Part shown: positions 1-11,346 of the stretch, piece after piece
How positions within the stretch are numbered: the first letter of the stretch is position 1
Layout: each line of letters begins with the position of its first letter
Source: Linepithema humile
Lineage: Eukaryota; Arthropoda; Insecta; Hymenoptera; Formicidae
Length of the DNA: 64,000 bases
Assembly: GCF_040581485.1 (NCBI RefSeq)
Contig: NC_090134.1
Coordinates: forward strand, 13,507,501 to 13,571,500
Reading direction: 5' to 3'
Notes under the pieces: model-generated
What the model was told of the DNA's origin: nothing
Database searches by the model: none
What the model saw: the letters and a program-made list of their open reading frames with translations, nothing else
Made by a program: the position numbers and the translations under genes

Positions 1-387
1 CGAGCAATGCAAATTCGAGAAGAATTTTGCAAATATTTTAATAGCGAAGGTGCCATACCGTGGCAATTCCATCATTGTTAGTTTTTATGATCATTTACTA
101 ATTGCATATATGCAATTTAAATGAAAATATGTAATATGACATTAAAAATTATAAAATGTCAGTGGTTAATTTAAAATTTATTATAAACTTTATTATAATA
201 ACATACAATCTTTTTTATAAACTTTAATATGCTTTTATAAACTTTTTTATAAACTTTTATAAACTTTGTTATATTGTATTTTACCAAAACAATAATAAAA
301 TGAAGCGAACAAATAAAACTTATACATACATATTTTGCAAAAATAGAATAATCAATAAGAAAATAAGAGAACTAAAATAATTAATAA
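1..387. other. A+T-rich gene-free flank
   Basis: I see no coding potential here. The stretch is very A+T rich, and between about 178 and 268 it repeats a short motif of the form TTTATAAACTTT several times. It lies downstream of the minus-strand MADF/BESS gene and may hold that gene's 3' UTR. Confidence 0.4.
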
Positions 388-670
388 TCAATCTTCTTTT
401 TGAAGTACATTATAAGTTAAGTTCATAATTCGTTGAATAACATCTAACTGATTCTTTCGATTCATCAATCTTAATCTGCATCCAATAACTGCTAAAGTCG
501 AATCAATTTCATCGGGTTTGGGTGCTGATGGTATTACAAATGGAGTTGGTGGTTGACAGAGCGAATCGGCAATCCTTTCCAGTGCACTGGGCTGCTGTCC
601 CATATTTTTTTTTTTTTTAGGCGCACCTATAATTTATTGGTTGTTTATTATTATTATTAAAATATCTTTT

Positions 671-798
671 TACGCTGACGCTCGACGTTCAATTTCAGCA
701 TTACAAGACATCATGTGACTAAAAATAACAAATCTTTGCAGTATTTTCGACTACATGATGTCTTCTAATGTTGAAATTGAGCATCGAGCGTCAGCATA
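671..798. repeat. Intronic foldback (MITE-like hairpin)
   Basis: Two arms of about 48 bp (roughly 671-719 and 751-798) are near-perfect inverted complements, starting TACGCTGACGCTCGA on the left. They lie in the last intron of the MADF/BESS gene. The size suggests a small MITE. No target duplication was established. Confidence 0.7.
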
Positions 799-1768
799 TT
801 ATTTTTTGAAGATCACATTTTACTTTTAAACATTCAAACAGATATAAATATAAATCAAGTACCTAATACTTCTAACTCTTCATCATTATTGCCATCGCCA
901 GTTGCATTATTTATTGATTCGCCAATACTTGAAGTGTCATCATCAGTGTCAATATTTGAAGCTTTTCCCCTAGAAATATAAAAATTACAAGTTAAAAATG
1001 AAACAGTTTGAAAACGTACCTAATAAAAATATTTAATTTTTACTTCTTGACAAGGCACAGATCGCGCAGAAACTCCATGGAGTCGTAATGGTGCCATTTT
1101 TGTGTAGGAGAAGGTCTAGCCGATCCACTGGGGTGATTTTCGGAATGAATTATTCGTCGGTAAACGTCATGTAAATTTTTAAATTTTTTTTTTGCTTCTT
1201 CTCCGCTAAGCTTACCTGTAAGAAAAATTTTTCTTTGAATTATTCAGCCACAAATATTTTTAATGTTTTTTTTACCTCCCAATGTTTCAGACACTTCATC
1301 CCACAATTTTTTTGTCAATCGTAGGCATCGCTACTCTAGTGGAATAGTAAAATCCCAGAGAGATCTTCTTTCTTGAACGGATAAAATTAAAAGTTCCTCG
1401 TCGTCATAATTAAACGTAGATTTCGTAGCTTTTCGATTATTTCTTTTATTGAGAGATCTAGTTTTATTTTCCCTTTGTGATGCTTCCTTATTTATTGTTG
1501 AAAGTATTTTAATAGTTCCTAAATTTTATTAGAAAATGCAGACTTAAGCCAGTAAGCAAAAACGCACTGTGTGTCATTGGATTAAGTTCTGTAATTTTCA
1601 GGATTTCAATCAAAATCACTATTTACCTGTAATGTGTTCACGAACTGGCAGAATGACATCTTCGTTGTCAACAAGGCTTCGTCGAACAATGCCATCATCA
1701 TCTATATAAATAATAATATAAATTTTAATAAAATACTATTCTTATCAATGATAAAATGTAATAAAAAT

Positions 1769-1771
<3 letters not shown>

Positions 1772-1821
<50 letters not shown>
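1772..1821. repeat. (TA)n microsatellite in an intron
   Basis: About 50 bp of TA dinucleotide repeats lie in the second intron of the MADF/BESS gene. Confidence 0.9.
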
Positions 1822-1823
<2 letters not shown>

Positions 1824-2273
1824 TATATACATAATACCTGTTACTGGATAGAAGTAAAAATTTTCATCAATTAACAACCGATTATATCCTTCTATACAAC
1901 TATGAGTTGGAATGTTTTTTTCCTCAATAATTATTTCACATATTCCACAAGTATGTACAGCTATCTGAAAATTTCATGAAATTATTACAATTTTACAATT
2001 TTTTTTGAAATTTAACAATTTATAATGTTTATTTTACTGTGATGTGATCACAGTTAACCTCAAAATTAACAAATTGGATTCTTTTGAACATAACGCTGTA
2101 TTTATTTATTTACCTATTATAAAAGATTCTGAGTATGAATCTTGTATTAATTTATTTATTATACTTACATCTTGCAGTTCCATGTTTAAATTTCACATTT
2201 ATGCGCGAGACCGATGTCGCTGAAAGTTGAATTTAATCCAACTTTTTAGCAGTGTCGCTGGCGACAAGAATTC

Positions 2274-2285
2274 GGTCACGTGACC
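2274..2285. promoter_or_regulatory. 12-bp palindromic E-box upstream of the MADF gene
   Basis: GGTCACGTGACC is a perfect 12-bp palindrome around the CACGTG E-box core, about 90 bp upstream of the MADF start codon. This is the extended site form used by bHLH-Zip factors such as the USF/MITF class. Nearby TGTCGCTGGCGACA-like inverted motifs (2205-2310) add dyad symmetry. A promoter role is inference from position. Confidence 0.35.
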
Positions 2286-2323
2286 ACTCATCGCAGCGAC
2301 AAGCGACACCATGAAATTGTACC

Positions 2324-2444
2324 TTTATGTAATTACCGGTATCGCCATTGCTATTGTGAGAATAGTGTCGGTCGTAGATGTACGTGCCGTACCCATCGGT
2401 GGTGCATCGTACGTATCGCGTAATTACCTAACGTAACGCTTACA
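2324..2444 (+). mobile_element. Truncated 5' LTR of the Ty3/gypsy element
   Basis: These 121 bp match the last 121 bp of the 3' LTR (11226-11346) with about one mismatch, and both end GCTTACA. The first ~380 bp of the LTR are missing, so the element is truncated at its 5' side and its target duplication cannot be checked. The near-identity of the two copies suggests a fairly recent element. Confidence 0.75.
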
Positions 2445-2728
2445 GCGGGTACGTTAATATCTCAGAAGTGGGATAAGATTGATAATTGTTATTATTAAAC
2501 CTCCCGTCTTTTTAGTTCGTTTATCGGAATATCCTGTCATTCCTATCCAGGATTATTTTCCGTTTGTCCTGCAAACACAATATTTGTGCGCGTTACACGT
2601 GGTCGTGTGAACATCGCCATTTCGTGATACGTCGCGTTCGTAGCGCCGAGTCGCCATTTCGTGTGAGTGACTTATTCGCCTCTGTAGTGAACGCTTCCGT
2701 AGTAAACGCTTGTGATTAGTAATTGACG
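2445..2728 (+). other. Gypsy 5' leader
   Basis: This is the untranslated leader between the 5' LTR fragment and the gag start codon. The primer-binding site should lie just after 2444. I did not match it to a particular tRNA. Confidence 0.5.
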
Positions 2729-2854
2729 ATGGATCGTCATTACTTGGACAGACTCTCGTTCGAAGAGCTTTGTGCTGAGGCTTTTCGCCTTCAGATATTA
2801 CCGCGTGATAATTCGCGTTCGGGTCTCATTGACCAGATCATGTCCTATTACGAA
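2729..2854 (+). pseudogene. gag: Ty3/gypsy gag, N-terminal piece before the hAT insertion
   Basis: The ATG at 2729 opens gag with a short helical, SAP-like segment (SFEELCAEAFRLQILPR) that runs to codon GAA at 2852-2854. The hAT element then interrupts it, and the same frame resumes at 7157 with RHGSSQDNEQ. This shows that gag was open when the hAT landed. Gag is the structural capsid protein of the cytoplasmic retrotransposon particle. Confidence 0.75.
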
Positions 2855-3421
2855 CAGTGTTGGGAGATTTGTACACTTTGGCTTCCACGATTCCCACCAA
2901 CACAACCAAGAACTGCTTACGTCACGTGTCCGTGTGCGCTCGGCTTGTAGAGCGAGTGGACATAAGTCTTGCGTTTTCTTTCAAGTCTAGCAAACTGGTT
3001 TTGAGATAACGTCGCGACTTTTTTCTCCTGCTAAGATTTGGCAGCGTTGGCAGCATACGAATATGATTTTCATATTAATGTATAAAATAAAAATAAACTA
3101 ATAAAAATTATATATTGTTAATAAATTTTATTATTATAATAAAAAATTATATGTATCACAATATATTAACAAAATAAGTAACATTATTACAATTTTAGTA
3201 AAAAAACATTTTTCCTGTTAAAACATTAACATGAGTTAATTGCGACAAAAATAAGCTTAGGAATATTTAATATTTTATATATGTTATTAATTTATTTATA
3301 TATTCTAATTTTAAGTATGAGTATGAGGTTTACAACTACAATTACATATAATTAATATAAATACAATTAATATAAATGTTTGCTTGAGCATTTGTTAACA
3401 TTAATAAAATGAAGAAATAAA
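2855..3421. repeat. hAT left inverted repeat arm (~566 bp)
   Basis: This arm is the near-perfect reverse complement of 6583-7148, with scattered mismatches such as the extra A runs near 3125. Typical hAT terminal repeats are 10-30 bp, so this is a long foldback version. Confidence 0.85.
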
Positions 3422-3854
3422 TCAAGTAATAAATTAATTAATCAATTAATAGAATATAGAAACGGATTATAATTACAATTAAATATACAAATTTATTAAT
3501 AGTTAAAGTTAAAATAATAATAGTTTAAAGTTAAAATAATAAAATAAGATCGCCGTATCAATTTCAGTTGTGTTTCGTTCGTGATCGCCGCAAAATTTAA
3601 CATTTATTATTCATGTCTATTGTTTGTCAAATTTTTTTAATTCTTGGCCGTCTGCCGAAAAACTTTGTTAACACATTTCTTCCTTCTTTGTCTATCTCAC
3701 GGGTAACGTTTACTTACTCGCACTCTCTCGCACTCTGCGGTCAACATATCAATAATAATCCATATATTATCACAGCACAATGCTCTGAGTTCTTATTGAC
3801 AATTCAGTCACTGTTACTGTCATTATCTCTAGTCGCTGTATTGAAAATATCCAA

Positions 3855-3957
3855 GTAAGTGTTTCGATTTCTATAAATTTTCTATTTGCATCTCTTTTAT
3901 TCTTCATCTTCTTTCTCTTCTTTAATTCTTCGTTTTTGTCTATTTTTCATTGCGCAG
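3855..3957 (+). other. Probable 5'-UTR intron of the hAT transposase gene
   Basis: A consensus donor (CCAA|GTAAGTG) at 3855 and a pyrimidine-rich acceptor (TTGCGCAG) ending at 3957 define a 103-bp intron just before the ATG at 3961. This would place the promoter between the left arm and about 3850. Confidence 0.5.
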
Positions 3958-3960
3958 GAA

Positions 3961-6224
3961 ATGTGTGAACCATTAAGAAAGAAACAAAAACAAAGTTTCT
4001 CAGAAGCTTGGCTTAACGATGAGCGATTTAAATATTGGATAAGCAAAGTAGATAATGACGAAAGTCTTTTTCATTGTCGTGTGTGCAATAAAAATTTTAC
4101 ATGTTATTTGTCGCATGTTATAAGACATGCACAATCTAAATATCATAAAGAGAAAGAAGATCCATTGTTGTTGAAACCAAATAAATCGGAAAAAAGAAAA
4201 TTTCGACAACAATGGTTAGACATCGATTTTTGTAAGCCATGGCTACGCGAAGTGCCACACGATGTATATTCATTTTCATGTTTCTTTTGTAAAAAAACTA
4301 TTGTTGGTGGTTTATCGCAAATTTATCGTCACGCAATATGCGATTCGCACAAAAAATTAGCTAAAAATAACAATTCAGAAAGAAACGAATCGAATATCAC
4401 AGAAGATAAAGTTTTGTCGTTTGATGAACGAAAGAAAGCAGCAGAAATACGATATGCTGCGTTTATCGCCAAAAGAAACATTTTGCATGAAACGGCAAAA
4501 GAACTTCTCACATTTTTTTAACAAGTAGGAAAAGATGCTAACGTATTACAAAACATGAATATGAGTCGGAAGAAATGTACAAATATTATTACGAATGTAT
4601 TATGTCCTATCAAAACACAGCGTGTGGTCAACAGCATACAAAATACGAAATTTTCAATTTTTATTGACGAAACATCTGATATTTCCAACAAGAAGTGGAT
4701 GACATTTTTTGTTAGATTTGTTGATCCTGACTCTTTAGAAATTCGGTCGCAATTGGTAAAATTGATAAATATTAATGCATAAAGCAGCAATGCAGAGGAA
4801 TTATTTCAAGCATTTCAAAGAGAAATGTATAGGTTTCAAATTCCATTTTTAAATATTGTAGCTTTGTCATGTGACAATGCGTCCGTCATGACAGGCAAGC
4901 ATGAATCTTTTAAAACAAAATTAGAAAAAAAATGCAAGAATTTATTAACATTTGTATGCCCATGCCATGCTGCAGCACTAATTTCGCATGCTGCGTGCGC
5001 CAAAATTCCGAGTTATTGCGAAGAATTTTTAAAGAAAACCACTAATTACATCAATAATAGTCCAAAACGGATTGCTATATATGATGATTTTAGTGAAAGT
5101 ATGAAGGAAACAAATCGCAAAATTTTAAAGTTGTGTAATACACGATGGCTTTTTTATCACATTTGTGTTGAAAGAGTTGTTGAGTCTTGGGATACCATCA
5201 AGCTTTTTTTTACAGAAATGGCTTTAAACGAGAAGTCGAAATCTGGAAAAGATTTATTATATATGATGCAAAATCATGATCTTAAAGCATATTTTTTATT
5301 TTTAAATCATATTTTATATTTTTTTAATTCTTTTAATGCATATTCCAAGGAATGGAAACGAGGATACATTTATTGCAACCAAAATCAGTAGAGTTTTTAA
5401 CTACAGTCTGTAAACATTTTTTAAAACCGGAATTATTAAAAAAAGTATGTGACAACATACAATTTTCTCAAAAAGAAAATCAAAAATCTCTAGCTGAAAT
5501 TAATTTGGGATATGAATGCGAAGAATATCTCAACAAATTGGTAAAGGAAGGACATACAGACGTAGTTAAAAATATTCGCGAAAATTGTTTGCAATTTTAT
5601 GTAATTACTGCTGAAGAGATTTGTAAAAGATTACCAATCAATGACAAATTTTTATTAAAATTGAAAGTTTTCGAAGCAAACACAGCTTTATTTGACTCGG
5701 ACAGAGAAACATCATTCAACGATGTTTCTTTTATTGCTCAAACTCTCGGCGGTTTTGACACAAATGCATTAAGAAAAGAATGGTTCATATTACATTTAGA
5801 TTTCACAATACAAGAAAAGAACAATCTTTCATATTTAAGTTTTGATGATATGTGGAAACAAATTTTACAACGTCAGTATCCTATTAATATTAATAAATAT
5901 AAAAATCTTAAATCTCTTTTGAATGCTGTTAGATCACTTCCTAATTCTAATGCGGATTCAGAAAGAACTTTTTCTCTCCTATCGGACATAAAAACAAAAA
6001 AACGAAATAAACTGTCTTTGGAAAGCGTAAATGCCTTTTGCGTATTGAAAACCGCATTAAAAGCAAGAAAAGAAAAAATTTTTAACATGAAGATAAATGC
6101 TCAGCATTTATCTTTGATGAAATCCGACATTTTATACAGAAATAGTATTAAAAAGGTGACAAGTACTTTTACAGTACACGAAAACGAAAATGTTGACATT
6201 GTTGAGCCATCAACATTAATATAA
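3961..6224 (+). pseudogene. hAT transposase, broken by two stops and a frameshift
   Basis: Translation from ATG 3961 gives two N-terminal BED-like Cys2-His2 zinc fingers (CRVCNKNF, then CFFCKKTI, each followed by paired His). The RNase-H-like core follows, with FSIFIDETSDIS holding the first catalytic Asp and LSCDNASVMTGKH the second. The C-terminal hAT dimerisation region contains LPNSNADSERTFSLLSDIK. Stops occur in frame at TAA 4519-4521 and TAA 4780-4782. A one-base loss near 5345 moves the rest into another frame (5352-6224). It belongs to the ZBED-type hAT transposases common in insects. The protein would act in the nucleus as a dimeric cut-and-paste transposase, but this copy is dead. 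Confidence 0.88.
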
Positions 6225-6229
6225 TATAT

Positions 6230-6590
6230 TATGTTTTTTTTTTTAATTATTAATATTTAATTTATTGTTTTTAATCTTTTATTTTTTGATAATTTACATA
6301 TACTTTTTTATTTCTTTTTTTTTTAATTTTTATTTAATTAATTAATTAATTTTTTTATTTTTTTATAATTTACATTTATTTACTTATTTCTTTTTTTTTT
6401 AATTTTTAATTAATTTATTTTTTTTAATTTTTTATTTCTTGATTACATTTACTTATTTCTTTTTTTTTAATTTTTAATTAATTTATTTTTTTAAATTTTT
6501 TATTTCTTGATTACATTTACTTATTTATTTTTTTTTAATTTTTAATTTATTTTTTTATTTTTTTATAATAATTTGCATTTATTTATTTCT
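6230..6590. repeat. T-rich minisatellite at the hAT 3' end
   Basis: A degenerate ~60-bp T-rich unit, containing TTACATTTACTTATTTC followed by a T run, is repeated about four to five times between the transposase stop and the right inverted arm. Confidence 0.6.
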
Positions 6591-7148
6591 TCATTTTATT
6601 AATGTTGACAAATGCTCAAGAAAACATTTATATTAATTGTATTTATATTAATTATATGTAATTGTAGTTGTAAACCTCATACTCATACTTAAAATTAGAA
6701 TATATAAATAAATTAATAACATATATAAAATATTAAATATTTCTAAGCTTATTTTTGTCGCAATTAACTCATGTTAATGTTTTAACAGGAAAAATGTTTT
6801 TTTACTAAAATTGTAATAATGTTACTTATTTTGTTAATATATTGTGATACATATAATTTTTTATTATAATAATAAAATTTATTAACAATATATAATTTTT
6901 ATTAGTTTATTTTTATTTTATACATTAATATGAAAATCATATTCGTATGCTGCCAACGCTGCCAAATCTTAGCAGGAGAAAAAAGTCGCGACGTTATCTC
7001 AAAACCAGTTTGCTAGACTTGAAAGAAAACGCAAGACTTATGTCCACTCGCTCTACAAGCCGAGCGCACACGGACACGTGACGTAAGCAGTTCTTGGTTG
7101 TGTTGGTGGGAACCGTGGAAGCCAAAGTGTACAAATCTCCCAACACTG
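6583..7148. repeat. hAT right inverted repeat arm (~566 bp)
   Basis: This is the reverse complement of the left arm 2855-3421. It ends in CCCAACACTG next to the target duplication. Confidence 0.85.
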
Positions 7149-7156
7149 ATTACGAA

Positions 7157-9259
7157 CGACATGGATCGTCTCAGGACAATGAACAATTAAATGAAAGTGC
7201 GGTTTCTACGGACAGTGTCTCGCCACCGCAAAATACCGATTCGCTTCATCCACCGCCGTCATTGGCTGGTCCGTTTCCGCGAAGTGACATTACGGTTAGT
7301 GCGGGTAGTGCCGCTTTAACGACGCAAAATCCTCGTGCCGAAACATCCGTTGCCGGGCCGAGTGACTCAGCCGCGCCGTCACAAAGTGAATTGTCGCGTT
7401 TGTGCGCGATGATGCAACAAATGCTAGTTGCGATTAGTGCAATTCCGCAAGCCTCATCAAGGCCCGTTAATACGCCGGTTTTTCCGCCGGTTGTTCCGCC
7501 GGTTATTCCGCAAGCCTCACTAAGGCCCGTTAACCCGCCGGTTTCACCGTACGGTTTTGATCAAAACATTGATCCTACGAGTGGGCAAAATCGTTTCGTA
7601 AGTGCTATTCCGAACTTTAACGCCTCTGGCCTGTCAAGAGGTGGTTCTATTCTTTCGACGGCATCAGCCGCTCAAGCAGTCAATTTGTTGGCGTCACAAA
7701 TTCCCAGTTTCAGTGGATCGGAAGAAGAAAACGTGGAACTGTGGTTGAAGAAAGTAGAACGCATCGCGCGAATACATGGAGTATCTAATGACGTCACTTT
7801 GCTAGCTGCTTCTAGCAAGCTGACAAAATCCGCGCGTAAATGGTTCGATTTGGACGCTGGAACAATTAACGACTCATGGTCATCGCTCAAACAAGCAGTA
7901 ACGAATAGATTTCGTCGTCGTGTCCTGTTCTTTGTGACCATGCAGAAAGTCGAAGCGCGTAAGTGGAACTTCGCGAAAGAAACATTTCAAGATTATGCTC
8001 TTCATAAAATAGAGCTTATGCAGAATCTCGATCTGTCTGACTGTGATGTGATTAACGCTTTGATTAGTGGAATTGGTAGTACATCATTAAAAGCAACTGC
8101 CATTTCATTAAGAGCTAAGTCAGTTGATGAATTTTTGCAAAACATGTACGACATCACGGTTATGTGTGACGTGAACAGAAAACAGTCACCGCCTTTCAAA
8201 AGGAAAGTGAAAGACTCAAATGACACTTCGGTGAAGAATAGTGACACTTCTGCAAGGAACAGTGACTCTTCAAAAGTGCACAAAGACATAATTTGCAATT
8301 ATTGCAAAATTAAAGGACACATTCGTGCTGATTGCTACAAGCTCAAAAGAAAAGAGCAGCAGTCTTCTACATCACCGACTTCTGACGTTGTCGCAGCAGC
8401 CGAACCAGTCGTCAAACCAACACCCGTTACAGTCTCCGGTGCAGAGGATCGACAGCCTTCAAAGGATGCTTCCTCTTCCTCAACGGTAGCTTGTGTGGTT
8501 CAACAAAAAAGGTTGGAGATATCTGATCCTCCTCTTGTAAAGATTGTTTCGTTAAATAATATTGCGTGCGATTTATTAGCGTTCGTAGATTCTGGTAGTC
8601 CAGTCTCTTTTATAAGTCCTCACTTATATCAAGAATATTTTAACCGAAATACTTTAATCAATAATAATTCAGATACGTGGATTGGCCTAAATGGTCTTCC
8701 TATTGAAACAACTGGTTTTGTAAATTCTTTTGTTTGTTTTGAGAAATTACCAGATTTCAACGGACAAATTCAGTTAAATGTCTTACATAATAATGTCTTC
8801 AATGCTGAATTTATAGTAGGTCGTGACTTTCTTAATAAACACGACATTAGCATCCTTATTTTGCCTTCTGCAAAAACCGCGGAAAATAACTTAAAGTTTT
8901 TCCGTCAAATAGCTTTCGCTAATTCCTTTATTGAGCAGCCGTTGAAAAACGACTTTCAATCTGCTGAATTAAGAACAGATTTTGATGATCAAATAAAAAA
9001 TAGATTGTTAACTGTATTGACTGAGGTTGATAATTCTCAGGTCACGCCAATAAAAGACAATTACTCGGTTAAAGTAAACTTGAAAGATCATTCAACATAT
9101 GCGTTTGCGCCAAGACGTTTCGCATTTAATGAGCGTTTAAAGATGCGTAAACTAATCGATGATTTGTTAACCCGAAATATTGTTAAGTATAGTTCATCGC
9201 CGTATTGTGCGCGGGTTGTTCCGGTGCGGAAGAAGAACGGTTTTCTTCGTCTGCGTTGA
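7157..9259 (+). pseudogene. gag-pol: Ty3/gypsy gag-protease and start of RT
   Basis: The reading frame resumes after the hAT. A Pro/Ser-rich spacer is followed by a retrotransposon Gag core (IPSFSGSEEENVELWLKKVE and KWFDLDAGT). Next come a CCHC zinc knuckle (CNYCKIKGHIRADC), an aspartic protease with the DSG signature (FVDSGSPVSFI), and the N-terminus of reverse transcriptase (SSSPYCARVVPVRKKNG). The frame ends at TGA 9257-9259 because of a one-base indel near 9240-9255. The expected continuation CVDLRLLND lies in the next frame. Order and motifs place it in Ty3/gypsy. The product would form virus-like particles in the cytoplasm, but this copy cannot. Confidence 0.85.
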
Positions 9260-10493
9260 CCTGCGGCTTTTGAACGATCGGGTAGAGAAACAAAAATATC
9301 CGTTCCCTCAAATAGAGGATTGTCTCTCGCGGTTATCGGATCGATCGGTTTTCTCCTTACTCGACCTTAAAGATGGTCTCATCCTCAAAAAAAGACCAGA
9401 CAAACCTCGTTTTGTTGTCCCAGAATCTATGATTCAAAACATCATTCGGATTTATCACAATGAGCAAGCCCACTGTGGTTTTGATAAAACGGTTGAAGGA
9501 ATTTCTTCGAATTACTGGTTTCCTTCCCTACGTAAAAAAGTTCGTGATCATCTAGATAATTGTCTAGATTGTCTGATTTTAAATTCATCGGTTCATTCCC
9601 GTGAAGGAGAAATTCAGCAAGTAGAATCTCCATCGTATCCAATGCAGATCATGCATTGTGATCATTTCGGTCCTCTTACCGAATCTGAAGGACATAAGCA
9701 TATCTTGCTTTTAATCGATGCCTTCACTCGTTTCACCTGGCTGTTTCCAGTCAAATCAACAGGAGCTATGGAAGTGATAAAAAATTTCACAAAAGTTTTT
9801 GATATTTTTGGAAATCCTTCCTCAATTGTCTCGGACAGAGGAACGGCTTTTACTTCTCGTGAATTCTCTGAGTTTACAGACTCTAAAAACATCTCACATC
9901 GCTTAGTAGCTGTTGCAGCTCCTTGGGCCAACGGTCTTGTAGAGCGAGTCAATAGATTCTTAAAATCATCGCCCAAAAAGGCTATCGATGATCCGACGTC
10001 ATGGTTTTCCAAAATTGGAGCCATTCAATACGTCATTAATAACACCTATCACTCGTCACTAAAGTCAACCCCTTCTAAACTTCTTTTAGGGTATGATGCC
10101 CGGAATCATTACAATGCACATCTTGTGCGTGTTTTAAATCAGATCGCTAAAGTCGAGTTGGATTGTGACAAAGAAAGAGACGCTTGTCGTGAAATCGCTT
10201 ATGAAGTCTCAAATAAGATCCGCAATTACAACAAAGTTTATTACGATAAACGTCATCGTAAACCCACTCAGTATAACGTCGGGGATTACGTTCTCATCCG
10301 CAATACAATAATTAAATCCGGAGAGGACAAAAAATTTAAAACAAATTATAAAGGGCCACACCAGGTTACAAAAGTTTTAAATAATAACCGTTACGTGATA
10401 CAAGACATCCCTGGTTTTAATATAACTCCTCGCCCTTATAACTCGATACTATCTCCCGATCGGATCAAGCCGTGGGTCAAACCAGTCATTTAG
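9250..10493 (+). pseudogene. pol: Ty3/gypsy RT remnant joined to integrase
   Basis: In the shifted frame, RT starts with VCVDLRLLND and SLLDLKDG. It then jumps directly, near 9374, into LILKKRPDKPRFVVPE, so the catalytic RT palm with its YxDD box and RNase H are deleted. The rest is an integrase with an H2C2 finger (YHNEQAHCGF, later CLDCL), catalytic residues in MHCDHFGP, VSDRGTAF and GLVERVN, and a C-terminal domain ending DRIKPWVKPVI. The integrase catalytic triad therefore appears intact although the element cannot copy itself. No env-like gene follows. Confidence 0.85.
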
Positions 10494-10844
10494 TTTGTAG
10501 TTTAAATTTGTATTTGAATTAAGATTGCGTTTCTTTAGACCTAAGTTTTAGCGTTTATACTTTTGTATTTAGGTTAAGTATATCAGCGTTTCTGCTAAAG
10601 CAGATATTTCATATTTTATATTTGGGAATTCTCCCTTTGTTACTTATGTAATTTTGACTTCTGTTTTGAGTACACTATCGTGTCCTATCTTTACGCAAGT
10701 TTTGTTTTTCTATTTCATGTGACTTAAACTTTATATGATTGTTGATCAGTTCCAATTTCTTTTAAGTTCCTGCAATATGTTATTTTGTAAACCCTTTAGG
10801 GTCAGAATACATTCGGGTCGAATGTAAATGCAGGCTGGCCGAAC
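10494..10844 (+). other. Gypsy 3' untranslated segment
   Basis: There is no open frame between the integrase stop and the LTR. I do not see a strong polypurine tract directly before 10845; the last bases read GGCTGGCCGAAC. Confidence 0.5.
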
Positions 10845-11346
10845 TGTAAGCAATGATGTGCAGCGCCGCCGATTGAGCGTCACTGTACCCCCTTTCCCGC
10901 GGTTCTCGCGACCACGCGCGAGTTATCTAATGCGCTGCGTCTAGCGACCTAGGCCTAGGAATATCCTTAATAAGGGCCAATCAGGATTAGCTGATGCAAT
11001 AGGCGATCCTTGAGCGTGTCACGGCATGTGTGCCGGGCAATTGCCGTTTGAGCAGTTCGTGTGACAACACGTCCGTCGTGTTTTTCGGTAATCAGTACCA
11101 CGATGTATGTACGCGAGTGTTAATGATATTAATAAATATCGTTATTGTATTATTGTGTTTGCACCTAATATACCGTCCTGCCTTTTGATCCTGACAGATC
11201 CTCGATAAGTAACTTCGAGTGGACATTTATGTAATTACCGGTATCGCCATTGCTATTGTGAGAATAGTGTCGGTCGTAGATGTACGTGCCGTACCCATCG
11301 GTGGTGCATCGTACGCATCGCGTAATTACCTAACGTAACGCTTACA
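10845..11346 (+). mobile_element. 3' LTR of the Ty3/gypsy element
   Basis: The 502-bp segment starts TGTAAGC and ends GCTTACA, a perfect 7-bp terminal inversion with TG...CA ends. Its last 121 bp are repeated as the 5' LTR fragment at 2324-2444. A polyadenylation-like AATAAATATCG lies near 11130. The downstream flank begins CAGTA. Confidence 0.78.

Larger units (their letters stand above)
388..2183 (-). pseudogene. MADF/BESS-domain gene, seven exons, one in-frame TAG
   Basis: Seven exons can be assembled on the minus strand with GT-AG junctions and matching phases: 2169-2183 (ATG, encodes MELQD), 1838-1964, 1627-1701, 1276-1518, 1044-1215, 863-969 and 388-626 (stop). Exon 2 has a Cys/His motif (CGIC, then HSC) followed by GYNRLLIDENFYFYP. 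Exons 4-5 encode a MADF domain, seen as ELLILSVQERRSLWDF, KKLWDEVSETLGG, KFKNLHDVYRRI and WHHYDSMEFLRDL. The last exon ends in a BESS-like helix pair around DEIDSTLAVIGCRL. MADF domains bind DNA as Myb/SANT-like folds and BESS mediates protein contacts, so a transcription-factor-like role is expected. A TAG codon at 1331-1333 interrupts the MADF domain although every splice site looks intact. It is either a young pseudogene or carries a sequence error. MADF proteins also accompany PIF/Harbinger transposons, so cargo status is possible. Confidence 0.72.
2855..7148 (+). mobile_element. hAT transposon inserted in gypsy gag
   Basis: The ends read CAGTGTTGGG at 2855 and CCCAACACTG at 7148. They are flanked by the exact 8-bp target duplication ATTACGAA (2847-2854 and 7149-7156). 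CAG-type ends with an 8-bp duplication are diagnostic of hAT elements. The 4,294-bp element carries one transposase gene and unusually long inverted repeats of about 566 bp. Its transposase is broken, so it would need transposase in trans. Confidence 0.93.

Noticed and set aside
2724..2990. Overlapping small frames at the gag start, including one at 2772
   Set aside because: They are shadows of gag and run into the hAT left arm.
7094..7156. Apparent N-terminal extension of the gag frame
   Set aside because: These codons come from the right inverted repeat of the hAT element and the target duplication; true gag resumes at 7157.
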